NCBI RefSeq assembly: GCF_020510565.1
Contig: NZ_CP075189.1
Span: 3,393,501 to 3,457,500, forward strand
Direction of reading: 5' to 3'
Source: Ferribacterium limneticum
Lineage (GTDB): Bacteria > Pseudomonadota > Gammaproteobacteria > Burkholderiales > Rhodocyclaceae
DNA length: 64,000 bases
Below the pieces are notes generated by a model. That model worked only from the letters and a program-made list of their open reading frames with translations. It was not told where the DNA came from and did no database searches. How positions within the stretch are numbered: the stretch's first letter is position 1; the number at the start of each line of letters is the position of its first letter. The position numbers were made by a program, and so were the translations under genes. This document shows, piece after piece, positions 20,105 through 29,607 of the stretch.

Positions 20105-21589
20105 ATGTTCACCCATCCCCGCTCTCTCGCCCTTCTTCTGACCGTTGGCGTCTTGTCGGGCTGCGCTGTCGGTCCCGACTACCGGCCGCCCTTGGTCGAG
20201 CTGACATCCAGCTTTCTCGGGCAGAAGGGCGTCGAGCAACGTTCGGCGCAAGGCAAGGCAGACCTGCAACGCTGGTGGGCCGCCTTCGACGATGCCTTGC
20301 TCGCGCGCTACGTCGCCCTGGCGCTCGAGCAGAACCTCGATATCGCCCAAGCGACGGCGCGCGTAGCCCAATCGCGTGGCGCATTGCGCTACGCCGATGC
20401 GGCCTTGCTGCCCGCGGGCAACGTGAGTGCGAGCGCCGGGCGAGGCTACCTGTCGGTTGAGACCCCGCTCGGGCAGGTGCTCAATAGCTCGCCCGGCTTC
20501 GACCGCTGGGGTGGCACTTACGAGGCCAATCTCGGGGCGAGTTGGGAGATCGACCTGTTCGACGGTCTGCGGCGCGGGCGGGAGACTGCCCGCGCCGAAT
20601 ACGAGGCGTCCGAAGCTGGCGTTGCTGCGACACGGCTGGCCATCGCCGCGCAGACCGCGGACGTGTATGTCATGATCCGCGGCCTGCAGGCGCGCCTCGC
20701 GATTGCCCAACAGCAGGTGGAGACCCGACGCCGCTTGCTCGCCATGATCCAGCTCCAATACGAGAAGGGAATCGCCGCCGAACTCCAGAAGAACCAGGCC
20801 GAGGGTTCGCTGACCCAGGCCGAGGCACAGATCCCCGTCCTCGAAGCCGGCCTCGATTCGGCGATGAACGCGCTCGACGTACTGCTCGGCGTGCAGCCAG
20901 GAACCCACCGCGCCGAACTGGCGCCGGTGAAGCCGATCCCGGCCGCGCCGGCCCTAGCCGAGACCGGCACACCGGCCGAGCTGCTGCGCCGCCGGCCCGA
21001 CCTCATTGCCGCCGAACGGCACCTGGCTGCCGCCAACGCGCGCATCGGCGTGGCGGTCGCCGAGTATTACCCCAAGTTCTCGCTCGGCGCGCTGCTTGGC
21101 AGCGCCACCGCGATAGCGAGCGGCAACCTGTTCACCGGGGCCGCCAGCCAGGCCCAGGGCGTTCTCGGGTTGCGCTGGCGCCTGTTCGACTTCGGTCGCG
21201 TCGATGCGCAGATCGCCGCGGCCCATGGCCGGGAGGCGGAAGCCCTGGCGGCCTACCGGCTGGCCGTGTTGCGGGCGACCGAGGATGTCGAGAACGCCTT
21301 CTCCGCCCTGGTCAACCGCGAGGCCCAGGTCGGCATCCTGACCCGGGGTGAGTCATCGTTTGCCAAGGCGCGCGAGAACTCGTTTGCCGCCTACCAGGGC
21401 GGCGTCGTCAGCCTGATCGAGGTGCTCGATGCCGACGGCAATCTGCTGCAGGCGCGCGACGCCAAAGCCCAGGCACAAACCGAGGCGGCGCGTGCCGCCA
21501 TCGCTTCCTTCCGGGCCTTGGGTGGCGGCTGGGATACCCCATCGGAAAACAACAACCGCCTCGCCGGCAAACTCTCCACCAATGACTAG
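20105..21589 (+). CDS. NodT-type outer membrane efflux lipoprotein
   Basis: 494 residues. The lipobox LSGCAVGPDY at about residue 17 is the classic OprM/NodT start. Two outer-membrane efflux (TolC-fold) repeats follow, with LRRRPDLIAAERHLAAANARIGVAVAEYYPKFSL and LRWRLFDFGRVDAQIAAA as signature stretches. It forms the outer channel for the RND pump encoded on the opposite strand. Its own promoter region contains the second operator copy. An SDR gene follows 11 bases later. Confidence 0.93.
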   Translation: MFTHPRSLALLLTVGVLSGCAVGPDYRPPLVELTSSFLGQKGVEQRSAQGKADLQRWWAAFDDALLARYVALALEQNLDIAQATARVAQSRGALRYADAALLPAGNVSASAGRGYLSVETPLGQVLNSSPGFDRWGGTYEANLGASWEIDLFDGLRRGRETARAEYEASEAGVAATRLAIAAQTADVYVMIRGLQARLAIAQQQVETRRRLLAMIQLQYEKGIAAELQKNQAEGSLTQAEAQIPVLEAGLDSAMNALDVLLGVQPGTHRAELAPVKPIPAAPALAETGTPAELLRRRPDLIAAERHLAAANARIGVAVAEYYPKFSLGALLGSATAIASGNLFTGAASQAQGVLGLRWRLFDFGRVDAQIAAAHGREAEALAAYRLAVLRATEDVENAFSALVNREAQVGILTRGESSFAKARENSFAAYQGGVVSLIEVLDADGNLLQARDAKAQAQTEAARAAIASFRALGGGWDTPSENNNRLAGKLSTND

Positions 21590-21600
21590 AGGTAAGCAAA

Positions 21601-22386
21601 ATGATCACAACCAATAATTCATGGGTACTCATCACGGGCGCATCGAGCGGCTTCGGCGAGGAATTCGCCCGCCAATATGCCGAACAAGGCCACTCGCTAG
21701 TCCTCGTGGCGCGCCGGTTCGAACGGCTGCAAGCACTCGCCGAGACGCTGCGCCGGCAATACCGCGTCGAAATCGTGGTCGAGCAGGTCGATCTCTCGGA
21801 CATTGAAGCTATCGTCCAACTGCATCGTCGTCTAAGCGAGAGAGGTATTACAGTCGACATCCTGATAAATAACGCCGGACATGGGTTGCAAGGCCCGTTC
21901 GTGGATAGTCCGCTGGACGCGACGCAGGCAATAGTGCAACTGGATGTAGCGAGCCTGACCGCGGTCACCCATGTCTTTGCCCAGGACATGCGGGCGCGAG
22001 GACGCGGGAAGATCCTGCTGGTGGCCAGCCTGCTGGCCTACCAGGGCGTGCAGAACTTCGCCGTCTATGCGGCCGCCAAGGCCTACGTATTGCGTCTGGG
22101 CGAAGCGCTCCATCGCGAGCTCAAGGGCGATGGCGTCACCGTGACGACGCTTTGCCCCGGCATGTCGGATACCGGCTTCGCTGCCGCGGCGCAGCAGAAG
22201 GTCACGCCCGCGTTAAAGCTGTTGATGATGCAGCCAGCCCCCGTCGTGCGCACCGGTATCCGCGCCTTACAGACCGGACGCATCAGCGTCGTTCCGGGCT
22301 GGGCGAACAAGGCCCTCGTGATCCTCACGTGGGCCACGCCACGCTGGCTGCACCAAGCTTTTTTATCGCACGCGATGAACGGATGA
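21601..22386 (+). CDS. Short-chain dehydrogenase/reductase (DltE-like)
   Basis: 261 residues, classical SDR. Cofactor motif ITGASSGFGEEFA, NNAGHG, a catalytic Ser in LLVASLLAYQG, and YAAAKA carrying the Tyr-x3-Lys pair. Substrate unknown. It is close behind the outer membrane factor and likely shares the TetR-controlled transcript, suggesting induction along with efflux, which is inference. Confidence 0.88.
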   Translation: MITTNNSWVLITGASSGFGEEFARQYAEQGHSLVLVARRFERLQALAETLRRQYRVEIVVEQVDLSDIEAIVQLHRRLSERGITVDILINNAGHGLQGPFVDSPLDATQAIVQLDVASLTAVTHVFAQDMRARGRGKILLVASLLAYQGVQNFAVYAAAKAYVLRLGEALHRELKGDGVTVTTLCPGMSDTGFAAAAQQKVTPALKLLMMQPAPVVRTGIRALQTGRISVVPGWANKALVILTWATPRWLHQAFLSHAMNG

Positions 22387-22651
22387 CCGCAGGGCGCCGG
22401 TTAGGAGCTGCCGTTCAAGGACATCAGAGGCTAAAGGGCGGCTTACCACCCGATTCCGACCTACAGGCCAACGGCCGTTATGGCCGAGTAATTCTCAGCC
22501 AGCCGCCGCTCCGTATGACTGCTTCCCTCAGAAACCTGCTGCTGGAGGACCGAGACGACGAATGTCTCTTGTGGGCACTTTGCCGTCATGGAATAAGTGC
22601 CAGCAATCTCTTCTTTCGCCAGCCTTGGTCGTGCAAACACACACATTCCCA
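22387..22651. other. Intergenic stretch, no gene recognised
   Basis: About 265 bases between two converging genes. Only short open frames occur and none has a convincing ribosome binding site. A small GGCCGTTATGGCC hairpin lies near 22472. The character is that of decayed intergenic sequence, and a dispersed repeat follows at 22652. Confidence 0.6.
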
Positions 22652-22687
22652 ATTTCAATTTTGACCGTTTTTTCCGGTTGACCGTGG
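22652..22687 (+). repeat. 36-bp dispersed repeat, between SDR and acylphosphatase genes
   Basis: A near-consensus copy, ATTTCAATTTTGACCG then a T6 tract and CCGGTTGACCGTGG, with one change from GGCCG. It points the same way as the SDR gene upstream, and the convergent acylphosphatase gene ends 10 bases beyond. Confidence 0.85.
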
Positions 22688-22696
22688 CATTCGCCA

Positions 22697-22975
22697 TCAG
22701 CCGTTCGCCACCTGCTCAAAGCTCCGAAAATCTCCGTCACCCAGCGCGATATTGACCTGCTGAACGATCGCATGGTTCGGCCCGCGCCGTGCCCAGTTTA
22801 TCAATTCAAGCACGGCCATTTCTTCGCCGACGGCCATCGCCTCGACCCGGCCGTCAGCCAGATTGCGCACCCAGCCGACAACGCCGAGTGCCCGCGCCTG
22901 CTCGACCATGGACCAGCGATAGCCCACGCCCTGGACCCTGCCCTCAACCACCAGATGCCGTCTGATTTCTGCCAC
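22697..22975 (-). CDS. acyP: Acylphosphatase
   Basis: 92 residues from a GTG at 22975, preceded by [51 protein letters not shown] contains the acylphosphatase signature with the catalytic Arg (VQGVGYR) and Asn (WVRNLADG). It hydrolyses carboxyl-phosphate bonds of acylphosphates in the cytosol. A longer open frame upstream to 23125 would invade the structured kup leader and is unlikely. It is divergent from kup. Confidence 0.92.
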   Translation of the reverse strand: MAEIRRHLVVEGRVQGVGYRWSMVEQARALGVVGWVRNLADGRVEAMAVGEEMAVLELINWARRGPNHAIVQQVNIALGDGDFRSFEQVANG

Positions 22976-23050
22976 TTTCCGCTCCTTTCTACACCGCCGA
23001 CCATGCCTGCATCTATACCAAAGCTCAGTGCAAAGTGCTAGATTGGCGGG

Positions 23051-23127
23051 CTTGCCAGACCGCGCTACCGAGAGAAAGGCGCGGCTAGGCAAGCAGCATC
23101 GCAAAATTCTGCGCCCCAGGCGCAACA
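23051..23127 (+). other. Structured leader region before kup
   Basis: CTTGCC, a 3-base bulge, CCGCGC, a 13-base loop, GCGCGG, a 3-base bulge and GGCAAG form a nested inverted repeat at 23051-23093. A second hairpin, TGCGCC-CCA-GGCGCA, lies at about 23111-23125 just before the GGGG-containing ribosome binding site. The CCCC of that hairpin could pair with the GGGG. Regulatory function is inference. Confidence 0.4.
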
Positions 23128-23136
23128 GGGGAATAG

Positions 23137-25002
23137 ATGTCGTCGCATAACAAGCAAGCCTTGCCGGCCATCACGGTCGCTGCCATCGGGGTCGTCTTCG
23201 GCGACATTGGGACCAGCCCGCTTTACGCGCTGAAGGAAATCTTCAACGGCCATCACCCGATCCCGGTTACCCCGGAAAACATCCTCGGCGTGCTGTCACT
23301 GGTCTTCTGGGCAATCATCGTACTGGTCACGATCAAGTACGTGCTCATCATCATGCGCGCCGACAACCGTGGCGAGGGCGGCTCGCTGGCGCTGCTCGCG
23401 CTGGTCACCGAAAAGGCCAAGAACCCCCGCCTGTCGTGGATTGTCACGCTGCTCGGCATCTTCGCCGCCGCGCTGTTCTACGGCGACAGCATGATCACGC
23501 CGGCCATTTCCGTGCTCTCCGCCGTCGAAGGTCTGGAGATCATCACGCCGGATCTGAAACCCTACGTCATCCCGATCACGCTCGGCATCCTGACCGGCCT
23601 GTTCGTCATCCAGAAGCACGGCACCGGCGCCGTCGGCAAACTCTTCGGGCCGGTCATGGTCGCCTGGTTCGCCATTCTGGCCGTGCTCGGCGTGCTGCAG
23701 ATCGCCCATAATCCGGCCGTCCTGCTCGCCCTCAATCCGCTGTTCGCCACCTTTTTCATCGCCGAACACCCCGGCCTCGCCTTCCTCGCCCTCGGCTCGG
23801 TGGTGCTCGCCGTCACCGGCGGCGAAGCGCTGTACACCGACATGGGCCACTTCGGCCGCTTCCCGATTCGCCTGGCCTGGTTCGGCTTCGTCATGCCGGC
23901 GCTGGTCCTCAATTATTTCGGCCAGGGCGCCCTGCTGCTGGTCGATCCGCAAGCCATCGCCAGCCCCTTCTTCCACCTCGCCCCCGACTGGGCACTGATC
24001 CCGATGGTTGGGCTGGCCACTGCCGCCACCGTCATCGCCTCGCAGGCCGTCATTTCCGGCGCCTTCTCGGTCGCCCGCCAGTCGATCCAGATGGGCCTGC
24101 TGCCGCGCATGCAGATCATCCACACCTCGGGCATGGAAGAAGGCCAGATCTATGTGCCTTTCACCAACTGGTCGCTTTACCTGGCCGTCGTCGCCCTGGT
24201 CATCGGTTTCAAGAGTTCGTCCAACCTGGCCGCCGCCTACGGTATCGCGGTCACCGGCACGATGCTGATCGACACCATCCTTGTCGCCTTCGTCATGGTC
24301 CTGCTCTGGAAATGGAACAGGCTGCTCGTCGCGCTCGTCGCCGGCTCGCTGCTCGTTGTCGACATCGCCTTCTTCGCCGCCAATGCGATCAAGATTCCCG
24401 AAGGTGGCTGGTTCCCGCTGGCCATGGGCGTCGTTTCATTCACCGTGCTGACTACCTGGCGGCGCGGACGGCGCATGGTCTCCGACGAAATGGCCAAGCA
24501 AAGCATCCCGATGGACGATTTCCTGAACTCCATCGACGACGTGCACCGCATCTACGGCACGGCCATCTTCATGACCAGCGCCAAGGACGGCGTGCCGCCA
24601 GCCCTGTTGCACAACCTCAAGCACAACCAGGTGCTGCACGAGCGCGTCGTGCTGGTCACCGTGCAAACAATGCCGACGCCACACGTTAACGACATGGACC
24701 GCATTTACCTGCACGACATGAGCAAGGGTTTCAAGCGCCTGATCATCCGCTACGGTTTCATGGAAAGCCCGGACGTGCCCGGTGCGCTGGAGCAATGCAG
24801 CCGTTTCGGCGAAACTTTCGACATGATGGAAACCACTTTCTACCTGTCGCGCGAAACCATCGTCCCGTCGATGTCGCGCGGCATGCTGCCAATCCGCGCC
24901 CGGCTCTTCGCCATCATGTCGAAGAATGCGACGAGCGCCAGCGACTTCTTCCACATCCCGACCAACCGCGTCGTCGAACTGGGCACGCAACTGGTCATCT
25001 GA
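23137..25002 (+). CDS. kup: Kup (TrkD) potassium uptake transporter
   Basis: 621 residues, typical length. About twelve membrane spans begin [24 protein letters not shown], the Kup signature, with [14 protein letters not shown] and [11 protein letters not shown] further on; a cytosolic C-terminal domain starts near residue 440. Kup imports K+ by proton symport and works at low K+ or high osmolarity. Monocistronic, with a strong terminator. The leader may fold (see 23051). Confidence 0.95.
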   Translation: MSSHNKQALPAITVAAIGVVFGDIGTSPLYALKEIFNGHHPIPVTPENILGVLSLVFWAIIVLVTIKYVLIIMRADNRGEGGSLALLALVTEKAKNPRLSWIVTLLGIFAAALFYGDSMITPAISVLSAVEGLEIITPDLKPYVIPITLGILTGLFVIQKHGTGAVGKLFGPVMVAWFAILAVLGVLQIAHNPAVLLALNPLFATFFIAEHPGLAFLALGSVVLAVTGGEALYTDMGHFGRFPIRLAWFGFVMPALVLNYFGQGALLLVDPQAIASPFFHLAPDWALIPMVGLATAATVIASQAVISGAFSVARQSIQMGLLPRMQIIHTSGMEEGQIYVPFTNWSLYLAVVALVIGFKSSSNLAAAYGIAVTGTMLIDTILVAFVMVLLWKWNRLLVALVAGSLLVVDIAFFAANAIKIPEGGWFPLAMGVVSFTVLTTWRRGRRMVSDEMAKQSIPMDDFLNSIDDVHRIYGTAIFMTSAKDGVPPALLHNLKHNQVLHERVVLVTVQTMPTPHVNDMDRIYLHDMSKGFKRLIIRYGFMESPDVPGALEQCSRFGETFDMMETTFYLSRETIVPSMSRGMLPIRARLFAIMSKNATSASDFFHIPTNRVVELGTQLVI

Positions 25003-25022
25003 AAGCCATCTTCGCACCATCG

Positions 25023-25052
25023 ACGCCCTGCCCGACCCGGCAGGGCGTTTTT
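25023..25052 (+). terminator. Intrinsic terminator of kup
   Basis: ACGCCCTGCC, a six-base loop, GGCAGGGCGT, then a T run. Confidence 0.92.
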
Positions 25053-25160
25053 CATTGGCACTGCGCGGCCATATCAGCAAAAACTGAAACTAGCGCAGAT
25101 CAAGGTTGTCCGAGAGGCAAGCGGCAACAATCGCCCGATCAACCATTTCCGGATGCCCGC

Positions 25161-25634
25161 ATGAAGCGCCTGCTCTCCCTGTTTTTCGCTGCCAGTCTGG
25201 TCTTTCCGGCATTTGCCGAGGTTCAGAGCTACGACCAGCCGATCCATGACGCCGCCCGGGCCGGCAATGGCGACGACGTTCGCCGCCTGCTCAAGGCCGA
25301 CCCGAAACAGCGTGAAGTACGCACGGCGCAAGGCTCGACGCCCCTGCATCTGGCCGCCACCAATCCGGACACGACGGCCATGAAAGCGCTCATCGCCGCC
25401 GGCGCCAATGTAACAGCCCGCGACAACGACGGCGCCACGCCGCTGCATATGGCCGCCTATTCGAGCCGGGCCAAGAATGTCCAGATCCTGCTCGAAGCCG
25501 GCGCCGATCCCTTCGCCAAGACCGACAACGGCCGCGACCCCGGTTCGATGGCGCGCAAGGTCAAGGCCGACGAAGCCGCCGGCGTCCTGTCGCTGTGGGT
25601 ACTCAAGGGCTGCCAGGCCGGCAAGCCATGCTGA
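25161..25634 (+). CDS. Secreted ankyrin-repeat protein
   Basis: 157 residues. A signal peptide (MKRLLSLFFAASLVFPAFA) is followed by about three ankyrin repeats (PIHDAARAGNGDDVRRLLKADPK; TPLHLAATNPDTTAMKALIAAGANV; TPLHMAAYSSRAKNVQILLEAGADP). The C-terminus carries a Cys pair (GCQAGKPC). Probably periplasmic, binding a partner. The stop overlaps the ATG of the DUF411-like gene, so the two are co-translated and may act together. Confidence 0.85.
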   Translation: MKRLLSLFFAASLVFPAFAEVQSYDQPIHDAARAGNGDDVRRLLKADPKQREVRTAQGSTPLHLAATNPDTTAMKALIAAGANVTARDNDGATPLHMAAYSSRAKNVQILLEAGADPFAKTDNGRDPGSMARKVKADEAAGVLSLWVLKGCQAGKPC

Positions 25635-26125
25635 AAGCCATTCCGCTACTGCTCGCCCTGCTGGCGGCTAACGCCGGCGCCGAGCCGACGGCCCCGCTGC
25701 CTTCGGTCGAAGTATTCACGCCAACCGTCTGCCTGACCTGCATCGAATGGGCCGAACACCTGCGCCAGAACGGCTTCCCGGTCAAAGTAACGCCAACCGC
25801 CGACATGGATGCAGTGAAACGCCGCCTCAAGGTGCCGAAGGACATGGAGTCGGTACCCAGCGCGCTGGTCGCCGGCTATTTCGTCGAAGGCCACGTGCCA
25901 GCCGAGGACATCAAGCTGTTGCTGATCGAGAAGCCGCGCGCCCTTGGCCTCGCCGTTCCCGGCCTGCCGCAGGGTGCGCCGGGCCGCGAGTTCTCGAATC
26001 CGACCTGTGAAACGGCATGCACGATGCTCGACAAGGAGGGCATCGAACAACCCGTCCGCCGCGAGTTTTTCGAGACTTTTCTCGTTGACCGCAAGGGCAA
26101 GTCTTCGCGCTTCGCTCGCCACTGA
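25628..26125 (+). CDS. Secreted DUF411-like (CopG-type) thioredoxin-fold protein
   Basis: 165 residues, ATG 25628 inside the end of the ankyrin gene. Signal peptide (MLKAIPLLLALLAANAGA); then VEVFTPTVCLTCIEWAEHLRQNGFPV, a CxxC motif, and VAGYFVEGHVPAEDIKLLLIEKPRALGLAVPGLPQGAPG, the DUF411 core. DUF411 proteins are periplasmic and often associated with copper or other metals. The CxxC could be redox or metal-binding. A C-terminal extension with two further Cys (NPTCETAC) is unusual. Confidence 0.75.
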   Translation: MLKAIPLLLALLAANAGAEPTAPLPSVEVFTPTVCLTCIEWAEHLRQNGFPVKVTPTADMDAVKRRLKVPKDMESVPSALVAGYFVEGHVPAEDIKLLLIEKPRALGLAVPGLPQGAPGREFSNPTCETACTMLDKEGIEQPVRREFFETFLVDRKGKSSRFARH

Positions 26126-26217
26126 ACGGCGCCATCCAGCTTCGGCAGTCGCCACCAAACGCTCCGGGAGTGCAATAATCGGCGTTTCATCAACGCCCAA
26201 CTCCCGGTTGCCTCGAT

Positions 26218-28818
26218 TTGTCCCTGCCCGCCTCCTTAAACCCAACACCCATCAATTCACCGAAATCGGCTTCCCGATTTCTTGGCTGGCTGATATTTGG
26301 CGTGCTCATCCTCAACGCCGTGATGATTTCGGTCAGCGTCGTCAATCTGCTCAATCACCAGAAACGTACGGTGGAGCAAGTGGTCGGCACCACCGGCAAC
26401 CTGGCGGCCCTGCTCGAACTGAATGTGGCCGACGCGGTCCGCCGTGTCGATCTCGGGCTTCTGGCCATTGTCGACGCGCTCGAAGGGCGGCTGAACGACG
26501 GACGCCTCGATGCCGATCAAATCGAGCCGATGCTCAACATGCATCTGTTGCGCCATCCGGCCGTCGATGCCTTCCGGGTCGCAGATAGCCAGGGCAAAGT
26601 CATCCGGGGCAAGGGGGTTACGCCCGACACAATGGTCAGCTATGCCGACCGCCCTTTTTTCGCCGAGCATCAGCTCAGGCCGGGGCAAGACCTGATCGTT
26701 TCCGAGCCGATTCTGGGGCGCGTTTCAAAAATCTGGGTTGTCGCGCTGACCCGCTCGTATCGCAACGCCGATGGGTCTTTCGCCGGCGTCGTCACCGCTG
26801 CGGTCAATCTCGAACATTTCACCGGTTTACTGTCCACACTCAGTCTGGGTCAGCATGGATCGGCCATCATCCGCCACCAGAATACCGCCTTGCTGGCCCG
26901 CTTCCCCTTGGTCGACGGGCCTGCCGGGGAGCCCGGCAACCAACAGCTTGAACCGGAACTCAAGACCCTGCTTGATTCCGGAAAGGCAACCGGCATGTTC
27001 CACGGCGCCCAGTTGGCGGATGGTATCGAACGAACCTATGCCTTTCGCCGAGTTGCGCAGACGCCATTTCTCGTGACGGTGGGCATGGCGCCTCACGACT
27101 ACCTGGAAGACTGGCGCAGCGAGCTGCGCAATGCCATTTTGCTCATTCTCGGATTTTTAACGACCACCGTGCTTGGCGCCTGGCTGTTGCATCGCTACTG
27201 GCAAAAAATCCAGAACCAGACCCTGTTTCTCCACACACTGATCGAGAGCGTTCCCGTGCCCCTCTTTTACAAGGACACGGCGGGTATCTACCTGGGTTGC
27301 AACCGGGCCTTCGAGGAATCTCTCGGCAAACGTCGCGACGACATTGTCGGCAAGTCCGTTTTTGACATGGCGCCGCCCGAGATTGCCCAGCGCTACAAGG
27401 ACAAGGACGACGAGCTGTTCAGCCAGCCCGGCACCCAGACCTACGACTGGCTGACCGTCAAGGGCTGCGAGTCGCACAACGTCATCTTCCACAAAGCCAC
27501 TTTCCGCCGCATCGATGGCGAAGTTGCCGGGCTGATCGGCGCGGTCACAGATGTCACCGAGCTCAAGCAGGCTCACGCCGAGTTGCAGGCGCACCGCGAC
27601 AATCTGGAACAGCTGGTGGCCGAGCGTACGGCAGAACTGCAACAGACCAAGGAGGCGGCCGAGGCTGCGAGCCTGGCCAAGAGCACCTTCCTGTCGAACA
27701 TGAGCCACGAACTGCGGACACCGATGAATGCCATCCTGGGCATGACCGGTCTGGCGCTGCGCAAGGCTGAAGACCCAGGACTGCAAAATCAGCTCGGCAA
27801 GATCGACTTTGCGGCCCATCACCTGCTTGGCGTCATCAACGACATTCTCGACATCTCGAAAATCGAGGCCGAGCACATGCACCTCGAGCAGATCGACTTC
27901 CGGATCGATGAAATCCTGGCCAATCTGCGCAACCTGATTGCCCAGCGGGCGCTCGATAAAGGTTTGCGACTGGAGATTGAGAGCAGCGCCGAGATCGGCG
28001 GCCTGGCGTTGAAGGGCGATCCGTTCCGGCTGGGCCAGATCCTGCTCAATCTGTCAGCCAATGCGATCAAATTTACCGACCAGGGCACGATCACCGTCCG
28101 CATCCAACAGGCGGAAAGTGGCGCCAACCATGCCGTATTGCGCTTCGAGGTCAGCGATAGCGGCATCGGCATCGCCGCCGAGGATCAGCAACACCTGTTC
28201 AATGCCTTCGAGCAGGCCGACGGTTCGATGTCGCGAAAATACGGCGGAACCGGCCTTGGCCTGGCGATCAGCAAGCGGCTCGTGAAAATGATGGGTGGCG
28301 ACATCGGTGTCGACAGCGTACCGAATGTCGGCAGCACCTTCTGGTTTACCTTGAGCCTGCAAAAGGCGCAGCACGATCCCCGGCCCGTCGCGACGCAACT
28401 CCGGATGTCGTCCGAAACCATGCTCAGGGAACGCTACTCGGGCACCCGGGTCTTGCTCGTCGAGGACGAACCGATCAACCAGGAAGTATCGATGAGCCTG
28501 CTCGAAGAAGCGGGGCTCTCGGTCGATCTGGCCGAGGATGGAGAAGTGGCCCTCGCCCTGGCCGGCCAGAATCAATACGCGCTCATCCTGATGGACATGC
28601 AGATGCCCAGGATGAACGGCGTCGATGCAACGCGGGCCATCCGGGCCCTGCCCGGCTATGCGCAAACCCCCATTCTGGCGGTCACCGCCAATGCCTTCGA
28701 GGAAGACCGCCAGATCTGCCTCGCGGCTGGAATGAACGACCACATCGGCAAGCCGGTCATGCCCGACCTGTTGTTCGACACCTTGCTCAAATGGCTGAGC
28801 TGCCGCCCCTTGGCTTGA
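26218..28818 (+). CDS. Hybrid sensor histidine kinase (CACHE-PAS-HK-REC)
   Basis: 866 residues from a TTG at 26218; no ATG or GTG lies upstream of the first span in frame, so the start is uncertain. Order: membrane span (about 22-45), an extracytoplasmic dCACHE-like sensor (about 50-295), a second span (about 302-322), PAS (about 335-450), coiled coil, HisKA with phospho-His in MSHELRTPMNAILGM, HATPase (GDPFRLGQILLNLSANAIKFT; GTGLGLAISKRL), and a receiver (LILMDMQMPRMNG, K in GKPV). No separate output gene is adjacent, so the phosphoryl group may go to an unlinked HPt. Ligand unknown. Confidence 0.9.
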   Translation: MSLPASLNPTPINSPKSASRFLGWLIFGVLILNAVMISVSVVNLLNHQKRTVEQVVGTTGNLAALLELNVADAVRRVDLGLLAIVDALEGRLNDGRLDADQIEPMLNMHLLRHPAVDAFRVADSQGKVIRGKGVTPDTMVSYADRPFFAEHQLRPGQDLIVSEPILGRVSKIWVVALTRSYRNADGSFAGVVTAAVNLEHFTGLLSTLSLGQHGSAIIRHQNTALLARFPLVDGPAGEPGNQQLEPELKTLLDSGKATGMFHGAQLADGIERTYAFRRVAQTPFLVTVGMAPHDYLEDWRSELRNAILLILGFLTTTVLGAWLLHRYWQKIQNQTLFLHTLIESVPVPLFYKDTAGIYLGCNRAFEESLGKRRDDIVGKSVFDMAPPEIAQRYKDKDDELFSQPGTQTYDWLTVKGCESHNVIFHKATFRRIDGEVAGLIGAVTDVTELKQAHAELQAHRDNLEQLVAERTAELQQTKEAAEAASLAKSTFLSNMSHELRTPMNAILGMTGLALRKAEDPGLQNQLGKIDFAAHHLLGVINDILDISKIEAEHMHLEQIDFRIDEILANLRNLIAQRALDKGLRLEIESSAEIGGLALKGDPFRLGQILLNLSANAIKFTDQGTITVRIQQAESGANHAVLRFEVSDSGIGIAAEDQQHLFNAFEQADGSMSRKYGGTGLGLAISKRLVKMMGGDIGVDSVPNVGSTFWFTLSLQKAQHDPRPVATQLRMSSETMLRERYSGTRVLLVEDEPINQEVSMSLLEEAGLSVDLAEDGEVALALAGQNQYALILMDMQMPRMNGVDATRAIRALPGYAQTPILAVTANAFEEDRQICLAAGMNDHIGKPVMPDLLFDTLLKWLSCRPLA

Positions 28819-28850
28819 AACGCTCGCCCCTCACCTGAAGACTGCGCACC

Positions 28851-29186
28851 ATGGAAAAGACGCTCCCGGAAAACCACCCCGACATGATCCGGATCGTGCA
28901 CGCCGCCCATCGCGACATTGCCCCAAAACCGCCGAAGGGCCAGGCCAACTCGCTGGCCAACGCCCTTGCCTCAGCGCTCGGCAATGCCCCGGGCAACGAC
29001 GAGGATCTCGAGAACATCGAGTTCCTGACCTACGTCCTGTCGGTCAATCGCGCCTCGGGCGACATCGATGACGAAGCTTTCGAACGACTGCTGCAGCGCA
29101 TCGAGACAAAGGCCGGCCGGGCCGAGCTGACCCGACAATTCACCGAGGAGCTGGAGGCAGAACACGGCTACGAGGACGAGGACTGA
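28851..29186 (+). CDS. Small acidic hypothetical protein
   Basis: 111 residues, acidic C-terminus (FTEELEAEHGYEDED). No signal peptide or span. An Ala-rich segment (ANALASALGNAPGND) precedes a helical region (FLTYVLSVNRASGDIDDEAFERLLQRI). I do not recognise the family. It lies 32 bases after the hybrid kinase and may be transcribed with it. Confidence 0.6.
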   Translation: MEKTLPENHPDMIRIVHAAHRDIAPKPPKGQANSLANALASALGNAPGNDEDLENIEFLTYVLSVNRASGDIDDEAFERLLQRIETKAGRAELTRQFTEELEAEHGYEDED

Positions 29187-29314
29187 CCCGCCGGGGAATA
29201 CGCATCGTCATCAAGCGCAACAGCAGCGTTACACGCTGCTACACGATGATCGTCATCGCAAACAGAGGCTGGCTCGTTAAGCAGACATAGCACCTCAAAC
29301 CCTGCGGAGAGATC

Positions 29315-29602
29315 ATGATCCCCAACCCGAATACCGAATCCACCCTGTTCATCCAGTCCCTCAAGGGCGCTGGTGTCGCCATCAGCAATGAGCGCGAAGT
29401 CATCGAGCGCCTCGAGGAAGCACGCGAATGGCACTACGCCTTCACGACGCTGGTCAAGCAGGGCGACAGGATCGGCATCAACTTCATGGCCAATCCCGGC
29501 ATGCAATCGGCCAAGTTATCGGCTGAATTGCAGCGCGTCTTTGCCCTGTACCGTTTTCCCGACCAGACCGAATCGATTTTCGAAGCCAGGCTTCTGCACT
29601 AA
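29315..29602 (+). CDS. Small hypothetical protein
   Basis: 95 residues, ribosome binding site CGGAGAG seven bases before ATG. Soluble, mixed helix (ISNEREVIERLEEAREWHYAFTTLVKQGDRIGINFM). Not recognised. It is preceded by a short GCAGCG/CGCTGC inverted repeat in the 128-base gap and converges on the flavoprotein gene. Confidence 0.55.
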   Translation: MIPNPNTESTLFIQSLKGAGVAISNEREVIERLEEAREWHYAFTTLVKQGDRIGINFMANPGMQSAKLSAELQRVFALYRFPDQTESIFEARLLH

Positions 29603-29607
29603 ACAGT

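Noticed and set aside
22400-22660. Possible transposon relic or pseudogene downstream of the SDR
   Set aside because: No terminal repeats, no transposase motif and no readable frame.
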